In this document: piece after piece, positions 12,952-19,131 of the stretch
Numbering within the stretch: position 1 is the first letter of the stretch
Layout: each line of letters begins with the position of its first letter
Assembly (NCBI GenBank): GCA_040380755.1
Contig: JBEIIL010000069.1
Span: 1-19,131, forward strand
Length of the DNA stretch: 19,131 bases
Direction: 5' to 3'
Source: Alsobacter sp040380755
Lineage (GTDB): Bacteria; Pseudomonadota; Alphaproteobacteria; Rhizobiales; Beijerinckiaceae
Notes under the pieces: model-generated
What the model saw: the letters and a program-made list of their open reading frames with translations, nothing else
Told to the model about the DNA's origin: nothing
The model's database searches: none
Program-made: the position numbers and the translations under genes

Positions 12952-14433
12952 ATGCATCGCTCGAACTTCCTCCTGTATCTGGCGTCGTCGGTCGCTCCGC
13001 GGCTGGCGATGTTCGTCGTGCTGTTCGCGATGGCGCGGATCGCCACGAAGGAGGAGACCGGCCTGTTCGTGCTGCTGATCGCCGCGGGAGAGATCTTCGA
13101 CTCCGTGCTGCAGTACTGGTGCCGGACGCTGTTCATCCGCAAGCAGGCGGCGGCGGGCGGCCCGCGGCCCCTTCAGGCCGGGCGCCTGGTGATCCTCACG
13201 GTGGCGGGCCTTGGACTTGGCCTCGTGGGCTCGGTGGCCGCGGCTGCGATGATCGCACCGGGGCATGAGGCCGCTTTCGCCGTGGCGCTGGCAGCCTACC
13301 TTGCCGCCTACGGGATCCAGCGCACCGCACTCCAGGTCCTTCAGGCTCGCCACCTCCACACGGCCTATTGCGGCGTCGAGATCCTCCGCGGCCTGCTGCT
13401 GCCAATCGGCGCCCTGGCGCCGGTCATGGCTGGAGCTGCCGTCCTGCCGTCGGCCGGCCTCGGCCTGGCCGCATCGTCGGCCATCGCCGCTGTCCCCGCG
13501 CTGTGGATCGCCTGGCGCTCGCTCGGCCGTCTCCGGTTCTCTTCGGCCGGCTATCGCGATGCCCTCACCTTCGGCCTGCCGCTCATCGGCACGATGCTGC
13601 TGACGCAGCTGGTGGGATGGGGCGACCGTCTTGTCCTCAACGAGATTCTCGGCCCTGCGTCGGTCGCCATCTACGGGCTGACCTTCGCGCTGGCGCGGCA
13701 GCCGATCGAGCTCCTGTCCGGCCCGCTCAACGCCTCGACCTACCCGATGCTGTTCCGCACGTCCGCGGTGGCCGGGATCGAGGGAGCCGCCGCCATCATC
13801 GGCGCGATGATCGTCACCCATGTGGCGCTTTCGGGCGCGGCCGGGCTCTGCATCGCCCTGCTGGCAGAGCCGCTGGCCGCCGCCCTGCTGCCGCCGGCCT
13901 ACCGGCCAATGGCCGTCAGCCTGATGCCGGCCCTGGCGGCCTCGGGCGTCATCCTGGCGCTGATGTCCTACACGTTTGACAACCTGTTCGCGGTCGCGAA
14001 CCGCAACGGCCTTCAGCTGTGGTCGATGGTCATTTCCGGCGGCATCGGCCTGCCGGTGACGATTGGTCTGATCGCCAGCTTCGGCCTCCCGGCTGCCGGC
14101 TATGCCGCGTTGGTCGGGGCCGTGATCGGCCTCGCATCGGTGATGGCCCTGTCGCGGGTCTTCGTCGTGGTGCCGGTCCCGTGGACCAGGCTGGCGCAGG
14201 TTGTCGGCGCCATGGGGGTCGCCGCGATGGCGATGCTGGCGGTCGACGCGTCGCTCATCGCCTTCAACCCATGGCTTCGGCTGGTCGCGGCTGGCCTCGC
14301 CTTTGCGGCGGTCTATCTGCCGCTGCTTGCGATCGGTGGATTCCGCATCCAGGCCCTGGTGTCGGCACCCTGGGAGGTGCTCGGGCCTCCGCCTGCGCCG
14401 GCAACATTGGCCACGCAGGGGAGCGCCCGATGA
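12952..14433 (+). CDS. Wzx-like polysaccharide flippase (MATE/MOP superfamily)
   Basis: Integral inner-membrane protein expected to move the undecaprenyl-linked repeat unit to the periplasmic side. From ATG 12952 it has 493 residues, with about 12-14 hydrophobic segments along the whole length. These begin NFLLYLASSVAPRLAMFVVLFAMARI and include the family-typical ETGLFVLLIA after helix 1, and FGLPLIGTMLLTQLVGWGDRLVLNEILGPASVAIYGL at the start of the second half. No ribosome site precedes the ATG, and the frame stays open upstream, so the start is not certain. It heads a compact operon: its stop overlaps the next start as ATGA. The assignment to Wzx rather than another MOP transporter rests on the gene context. 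Confidence 0.88.
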   Translation: MHRSNFLLYLASSVAPRLAMFVVLFAMARIATKEETGLFVLLIAAGEIFDSVLQYWCRTLFIRKQAAAGGPRPLQAGRLVILTVAGLGLGLVGSVAAAAMIAPGHEAAFAVALAAYLAAYGIQRTALQVLQARHLHTAYCGVEILRGLLLPIGALAPVMAGAAVLPSAGLGLAASSAIAAVPALWIAWRSLGRLRFSSAGYRDALTFGLPLIGTMLLTQLVGWGDRLVLNEILGPASVAIYGLTFALARQPIELLSGPLNASTYPMLFRTSAVAGIEGAAAIIGAMIVTHVALSGAAGLCIALLAEPLAAALLPPAYRPMAVSLMPALAASGVILALMSYTFDNLFAVANRNGLQLWSMVISGGIGLPVTIGLIASFGLPAAGYAALVGAVIGLASVMALSRVFVVVPVPWTRLAQVVGAMGVAAMAMLAVDASLIAFNPWLRLVAAGLAFAAVYLPLLAIGGFRIQALVSAPWEVLGPPPAPATLATQGSAR

Positions 14434-15596
14434 GCGCCCCCCCGATCACCGTCATGCAGCTGATCTCCTCTTTCGAGATCGGCGGCTCGGAGCGCCTGCT
14501 GGTCGGCCTGCTCGACAGCGCCCGCGCCGATCCCGGCATTCGCCATGTCGCTGTCGTGATGAACGACGAGATCGACCCGCGCCAGTGGGCAGCGCTGCTC
14601 GACACAGGCGTGTCGGCTCATCGGCTCGGGCGCCGCCGGGGACATCGCCATCCCCGTTATCTCCTGCGCCTGCTCGCCCTGCTGCGCGAGCACCGGCCCG
14701 CCATCGTCCACACCCACAACGAGGGCAGCCGCAGCTGGGGCATGCTGCTGAAAGTCCTCAATCCTCGCCTTCGCCTGGTGCATGCCGTCCATGCCCACGG
14801 CACGCTCGAGCAGTCTGGCCCGCTGGCCCGCACGCTCATCGACCGCATCGTCGACCGGCACGTGGCGGTGGCTCCGGCAATCGCCGACGAGCTGGCCGCA
14901 GCCGGACTGTCGCGGGTGACGACGATCACCAACGGCATCGACCTCGCGCGCTTCGATCGGCCGAGGCCCGTAGCCAGTGCCGGCGGGCCGCGCAGCGTGG
15001 TCTGTGTCGGCCGCTTTGATCCGGACGTGAAGGGTCAGGATGTCCTGATCGAGGCGGTCGCTCTCTGCCGCCGTCAGGGTCTGCCGCTGACGCTGACGCT
15101 CGCCGGCCCGTCCGGCGGGCCGGGACAGCCGCGGCTGGCCGCTTTGGCGCAGGCTGCCGGCCTCGGTGATGCCATCCGCTTCGAGCTCGATCGCCTGGAC
15201 GTCGAGACCATCTTGGCCAGGCACGATCTCTTCGCGCTGGCGTCGCGCAGCGAGGGCTTCGGGCTCGCCCTTGTCGAGGCCATGGCGGCGGGACTGCCGG
15301 TGGTGTCGACCCGCACGGGAGGACCCGCTTTGCTGGTTCGCGACGGTGACAACGGCCTGCTGGTGCCGCCCGGCAACACCCCCGCCCTTGCCGCCGCACT
15401 GAGCCGCCTGGCCGCGGACCCTGCGCTGGCAGCAAGGCTGGCCCAGGCCGGCCGCCGGACCGCTGCGGGCTACGGCATCGCGGCGATGCGCACCCGTTAT
15501 CACGATCTCTACCGGCAGCTCATCGCCGGGGCCGCCGCGGTGCCTTCGGGCTCGCGCGCGACCCAGGGCCCGGTTCCCACGGAGGCAGGCCGATGA
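14430..15596 (+). CDS. GT4 family glycosyltransferase
   Basis: A second GT-B fold retaining glycosyltransferase, 388 residues. The N-terminal domain has ISSFEIGGSERLLVGLL, the standard glycine-rich acceptor loop, then IVHTHNEGSRSWG and AVHAHGTLEQSG. The donor domain has ITNGIDLARF, VVCVGRFDPDVKGQDVLIEAV, and the E-x7-E motif with Glu275 and Glu283 in SRSEGFGLALVEAMAAGLPVV, then GDNGLLVPPGN. The start ATG at 14430 overlaps the flippase stop by 4 nt (ATGA) and follows a GGGGAG ribosome site. The last 20 or so residues are a Pro/Ala/Ser-rich tail. It should add one residue of the EPS repeat unit on the cytoplasmic face; the sugar is unknown. Confidence 0.92.
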   Translation: MSAPPITVMQLISSFEIGGSERLLVGLLDSARADPGIRHVAVVMNDEIDPRQWAALLDTGVSAHRLGRRRGHRHPRYLLRLLALLREHRPAIVHTHNEGSRSWGMLLKVLNPRLRLVHAVHAHGTLEQSGPLARTLIDRIVDRHVAVAPAIADELAAAGLSRVTTITNGIDLARFDRPRPVASAGGPRSVVCVGRFDPDVKGQDVLIEAVALCRRQGLPLTLTLAGPSGGPGQPRLAALAQAAGLGDAIRFELDRLDVETILARHDLFALASRSEGFGLALVEAMAAGLPVVSTRTGGPALLVRDGDNGLLVPPGNTPALAAALSRLAADPALAARLAQAGRRTAAGYGIAAMRTRYHDLYRQLIAGAAAVPSGSRATQGPVPTEAGR

Positions 15597-17029
15597 ACCA
15601 TGTCAGGGACTGGGCCCGTGGGGCCTATGCACGCCTGCCCGGCACCACCCGTCGCTTTGTCGGGCCGCTCGCCGGCATGCTGCCGACGACAGTCCGGTAT
15701 GGCGCAACCTTCCGCAGCTGGCAGCAGCGGATTGCCCGGTCGCGGATCGAACCGGCCTTTGCCCTGGCCAGCCAGACCGAGGCACTGCTCCACGTCGTCG
15801 ACAGCGCACGCCGCCTGAGCCCGTTCTACGCCGCCCGCTTCGACACGGCGTTCGGCACCGGGGCCTCCACGGACGCGATCCTCGCCGGATGGTCGCGTCT
15901 GCCGATCCTGACGGCCGACATGGTCAGCCGCGATCCGCGGAGTCTGTGCACCGAGGATCCCGACAGTCTGGACATCACCTCCACGGGAGGCACGTCGGGC
16001 CATCCGCTGACCTTCTTCATCGACCGCTGGCGCAGCCCGGTCGAGTTTGCCTTCGTGATGAGTGCCTGGGAGGGCGCCGGCTGCACGCTCGAGACCTGGC
16101 GGGCGGCCTTTCGCGGCTTTGCCATTCCGGATTTCCCGAACCGGATCGTCGACGTTGACCATGGCCTGCGCGAGGTCAAGATCTCGGTCTTTCATGTCAG
16201 CGACGATCTCATTCCGCGCTATCTCGAGGAGATCGAGCGCAGGGGCGTCACCTGCCTGCAGGGCTATCCGTCCGCGCTCGCGCTGTTTGCCGCCGGCCTC
16301 CGCCGCCTGGGGCTTGGCCCGGTCCGCCGCATCCGCAGCGTCGTGATGAGCTCGGAGCGCCTCTACGCCCATCACCGCAGGCTGATCGATGCGGTGTTCC
16401 CGCAGGCGCAGATCGTTCCCTACTATGGACTCAGCGAGAAATGCGCCTTCGCCAGCGAGGTGCCCGGCCAACCGGATCACTATGAGTTCGACCCACTCTA
16501 CGGGTTGACGGAACTCGTCGACGACGACGGCCAACCCCTGACTGAACCAGGGCGCAGCGGCCGCATCATCTCCACCGGGCTCCTCTACCCGGGGATGCCG
16601 TTCATCCGCTACGATACCGGTGATCGCGCCACCCTTGTCGACCTACCGCATGCCGGTAACGGGCACAGGCTTCGTCTCTTCGGCATCGAGCCGCGCAACA
16701 GCTTCGAGTATCTGGTCACCGCCGACCAGCGCCTCGTCAGCATGCTCGGCGTCTGCGGTTTCCATGACGAGATGACGAGCGTCAGCGACTACCAGGTCGT
16801 CCAGACCGAGCCGGGCCGCGCCCTGGTGCGCCTGGTTCTGGTGCCTGGCACGGCGCCCGACGAGGTGCTGCCCTATCTCAAGCTGATCAACAGCAAGGCG
16901 GGTGGCGCGATCACCTTCAATTTCGAGATTGTCGGGGCACTGCCACGGACCCATCGCGGCAAGTGCCGCTTCATCGAGCAGCGGATCGACATCGCCGCAC
17001 TGGAGCTGCGCAGTGGCGTCCTCGTCTGA
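15593..17029 (+). CDS. PaaK/CapK-like adenylate-forming enzyme of the EPS operon
   Basis: ANL-superfamily protein of the phenylacetate-CoA ligase (PaaK) branch, 478 residues, close to CapK-type proteins of capsule loci. The core signatures are present: P-loop-like STGGTSG at 130-136, YYGLSEK at 277-283 (A5-type), and RYDTGD at 339-344 (A7-type, ribose-binding Asp). The C-terminal lid ends TFNFEIVGALPRTHRGKCRFIEQ with a candidate catalytic Lys. The family activates a carboxylic acid with ATP. In an EPS operon this may supply an acyl or amino-acyl group for decoration of the polymer, but neither substrate nor acceptor can be read from the sequence. The ATG at 15593 overlaps the GT4 stop (ATGA), so translation is coupled. 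No signal peptide is seen. Confidence 0.85.
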   Translation: MNHVRDWARGAYARLPGTTRRFVGPLAGMLPTTVRYGATFRSWQQRIARSRIEPAFALASQTEALLHVVDSARRLSPFYAARFDTAFGTGASTDAILAGWSRLPILTADMVSRDPRSLCTEDPDSLDITSTGGTSGHPLTFFIDRWRSPVEFAFVMSAWEGAGCTLETWRAAFRGFAIPDFPNRIVDVDHGLREVKISVFHVSDDLIPRYLEEIERRGVTCLQGYPSALALFAAGLRRLGLGPVRRIRSVVMSSERLYAHHRRLIDAVFPQAQIVPYYGLSEKCAFASEVPGQPDHYEFDPLYGLTELVDDDGQPLTEPGRSGRIISTGLLYPGMPFIRYDTGDRATLVDLPHAGNGHRLRLFGIEPRNSFEYLVTADQRLVSMLGVCGFHDEMTSVSDYQVVQTEPGRALVRLVLVPGTAPDEVLPYLKLINSKAGGAITFNFEIVGALPRTHRGKCRFIEQRIDIAALELRSGVLV

Positions 17030-19131
17030 TCAGGCTCGGCCCTTGCAGCCGGACCACCGGATGCGGCTGCGACCGTCGGCACTGCCCCCGGGCGGGCCGA
17101 CGACGGCGTCCAGCCGGACTGCGGTGGGTCGGGGCGATGCCGGCGATGCGGCGATGAAGACGGTCGATGGTCCGGTGGTCGGCGAGGCGATGCTCCAGCG
17201 CGCGCCAGCGCCGCCGGCCGCCGTCGAAACCATGGTGGTCGACCTGCGCGGGCTGTTCGCCGTACTGTGGCGGCGCAAGCTCTGGATCATCTGCGCATGG
17301 GCCGCCTGTAGTGCTGTCGCCCTCGCCATGGCGTTGCTGATACCACCGCGCTACAGCGCCACCGCGCAGCTGCTGATCGATCCGCGCGAATTGCGGGTCG
17401 TGCGCTCGGAAAGCGTTTTGCGCAGCGAGCAGGCCGATTCCAGCCTGCTGTCGGAGATCGAGAGTGCGCTCGGCGTCATCCAGTCGGCCGCAGTGCTGCT
17501 GCGCGTGGTGGAGTCCGAGGGGCTCGACAGTGATCCCGAATTCGCCGGCGCCGCAGCGCGTGCCGATGCCGGGGACGACCGCGTGGCAGAGCGCGTGAAC
17601 AAGGCCCTCGTCCAGCTTGGAAGGCAGCTCTCCGTCAAGCGCGCCGACCGCAGCTTCGTGGTGGATGTCTCCGTCTGGTCGAAGAGCCCCGAGAAGGCGA
17701 GGCGTCTCGCCAATGCGGTCGGCCAGGCCTATCTCGACCAGGACAACGAGGTGCGCGCGCTGTCGACCGGCAAGGCGGCGTCCGATGTCGCGTCGCGTCT
17801 CGCCGAACTGGCCGCACGCGTCCAGGACGCAGAGCGCAAGGTCGAGGACTACAAGGTCGAGAACAATATCGTCGTCGCCGGCGGCCGCCTCGTCAGCGAG
17901 CAGCAGCTCTCCGAAATCAGCGCCCAGCTGGTGCTGGCCCGGGCCCGGACGTCCGAGCAGCAGGCTCGCTACGAGCAGGTGCAGCGCCTGCAGCGCATGC
18001 CCCTCACCGACGTTTCGGCGCTCGACGCCCTCGACTCCCCCGCCATGGCCCAGCTGCGCAGCCGCTATGCCGACGTGCTGCGCCTCGAGGCCGACATTCG
18101 CGCAAGGCTTGGGCCACGCCATCCCGATGTGGTCTCGATTGCCGCGCAGACGGCCGAGATGCGCCGGGCCGTCGCCCAGGAACTGGCCCGCTACGTCGCC
18201 ACGGTCCGCCAGGACTATGAGCGCAGCCGCGCCAGCGAGGCCTCGCTGACCGCCAAGCTCGACGATCTCAAGCGCCAGGTCACGGAGACCGGCGGCGCCT
18301 CGGTGCGCCTGCGCGCGCTCGAGCGCAACGCCGAGGCGAGCCGCGTCGTCTATGCGTCGTTTCTGTCCCGGTCCGGCGAATTGAACGAACAGCGCGGCAT
18401 CAACACGTCCAACGCACGGTTCATCTCGCGGGCCCTGCAACCGCAGGTTCCTTCAGGCACGTCGAAGGCGACGATCCTCGCCGGCGGCATCGTCGTCGGA
18501 TTGATGCTCGGCCTTGGCCTGGCGATCCTGCGCGACCAGACCGACGATCGGTTCTTCGACCGTCGGCAGGTCGAGCAGGCCTCGGGTCTGCCTGTCCTGG
18601 CCGAGCTGCCGCGTGGCAAGTCTGCCGTGCCCGGCGCACTCGCGACCTTGCCCGGGCTGCACCGGATCGCCCAGGGCTGGGCCCGGCGTGCACGCAGCCG
18701 TCCCTACGTGGTCCTTTTCGTCGCCGCCGGCGCGTCGTCCGACAAGCGCACTATCGCGTATGACCTGGCCATTGCCGGACACATCAATCTCGGGCCGGCC
18801 TTGCTGGTCGACGGCGACCTCCAGAACGGTGTCCTGTCGCACCGGCTGGGCGTCAGCGCGCCGGGCCATACGGCGGGGGTGCTGCTGGAGGGCGCCCCCC
18901 TGACGACAAGCATCGTAGTCGATACGGAGACGGGCGTGGCCATGCTGCCATCGGCGGGCGGTACAGGCTCAACGCCGCTGTCATCGACAGTCACCGGCAC
19001 GCTGACGGCGGCGGCCCGCGAGTTCGGCGTCATCATTGTCGATGCCGCCTCGCCGCTGCAGGACCCGACGGTGTTCGGCTTCATCGGCGCTGCCGACGAG
19101 ATCCTGCTTGTCTGCCAGGCCGGCAGGACAC
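17013..19131 (+). CDS. Wzz/ExoP-type polysaccharide co-polymerase with degenerate BY-kinase-like domain (3' end beyond window)
   Basis: Inner-membrane chain-length and export regulator of the PCP-2 family. A basic, Pro-rich cytoplasmic tail of about 75 residues leads into VVDLRGLFAVLWRRK and a first membrane helix at about 90-112, then PPRYSATAQLLIDP, the Wzz start. A periplasmic coiled-coil region contains RLGPRHPDV. The second helix is at about 487-507, followed by RDQTDDRFFDRRQVEQASGLPVLAELP. The cytoplasmic domain has GASSDKRT with Lys578 where a Walker A GxxGxGKST would be, VDGDLQ (Asp600, Asp602; A'-like) and IIVDAAS (Asp677; B-like). Loss of the Walker A Ser/Thr after Lys makes kinase activity doubtful. 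GTG 17013 is preferred: GGAG lies 7 nt upstream and it overlaps the CapK-like gene. ATG 17061 and ATG 17154 are alternatives. The frame is open at the window end (706 codons). Confidence 0.87.
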   Translation, partial: MASSSDQARPLQPDHRMRLRPSALPPGGPTTASSRTAVGRGDAGDAAMKTVDGPVVGEAMLQRAPAPPAAVETMVVDLRGLFAVLWRRKLWIICAWAACSAVALAMALLIPPRYSATAQLLIDPRELRVVRSESVLRSEQADSSLLSEIESALGVIQSAAVLLRVVESEGLDSDPEFAGAAARADAGDDRVAERVNKALVQLGRQLSVKRADRSFVVDVSVWSKSPEKARRLANAVGQAYLDQDNEVRALSTGKAASDVASRLAELAARVQDAERKVEDYKVENNIVVAGGRLVSEQQLSEISAQLVLARARTSEQQARYEQVQRLQRMPLTDVSALDALDSPAMAQLRSRYADVLRLEADIRARLGPRHPDVVSIAAQTAEMRRAVAQELARYVATVRQDYERSRASEASLTAKLDDLKRQVTETGGASVRLRALERNAEASRVVYASFLSRSGELNEQRGINTSNARFISRALQPQVPSGTSKATILAGGIVVGLMLGLGLAILRDQTDDRFFDRRQVEQASGLPVLAELPRGKSAVPGALATLPGLHRIAQGWARRARSRPYVVLFVAAGASSDKRTIAYDLAIAGHINLGPALLVDGDLQNGVLSHRLGVSAPGHTAGVLLEGAPLTTSIVVDTETGVAMLPSAGGTGSTPLSSTVTGTLTAAAREFGVIIVDAASPLQDPTVFGFIGAADEILLVCQAGRT

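Overview
The window is GC-rich (about two-thirds GC by eye) bacterial DNA, almost fully coding. No tRNA, rRNA, CRISPR array, transposase or integrase is visible. A Crp/Fnr regulator, a lytic transglycosylase with a SPOR-like tail, a CobU-type cobinamide kinase and a WcaJ/AlgD exopolysaccharide locus together suggest an alphaproteobacterium, possibly Hyphomicrobiales. That placement is inference. Position 1 is probably a contig end, because the first 142 bases are a perfect palindrome that folds the end of the dcp gene back on itself.

Layout. Positions 1-4825 hold housekeeping genes on the minus strand: a 3'-truncated M3 peptidyl-dipeptidase (dcp), a lytic transglycosylase broken by a one-base frameshift, a Crp/Fnr regulator with an FNR-like recognition helix but no Fe-S cysteines, a 328-bp spacer with REP-like hairpins, and cobU. 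Positions 4913-19131 are an exopolysaccharide (EPS) locus. It contains a minus-strand protein with the beta-propeller-like domain of plant GIPC glucosamine transferases. Next come wcaJ-type phosphoglycosyl transferase, an AlgD-like GDP-mannose 6-dehydrogenase and a GT4 glycosyltransferase on plus. A heparinase II/III family lyase on minus follows. Last is a tightly coupled plus-strand operon: Wzx-like flippase, GT4, PaaK/CapK-like adenylate-forming enzyme, and a Wzz/ExoP-type co-polymerase cut by the window end.

How it works together (inference). WcaJ would load the first sugar phosphate onto undecaprenyl phosphate. AlgD would make GDP-mannuronate or a similar uronate donor, the GT4 enzymes would extend the repeat unit, Wzx would flip it, and the Wzz/ExoP protein would set chain length. 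The lyase could trim or recycle a uronate-containing polymer. No Wzy polymerase or outer-membrane exporter lies in the window.

The strongest unexpected signal is regulatory. Three good matches to the sigma-54 (RpoN) -24/-12 promoter lie in the three main non-coding gaps of the EPS locus, upstream of wcaJ, algD and the flippase operon, each pointing into the gene. The algD copy is preceded by a perfect 24-bp palindrome that overlaps a competing stem-loop. Other notable points are a GINT1_N-like gene whose best ribosome site precedes ATC instead of ATG, and a degenerate Walker A in the Wzz/ExoP protein.
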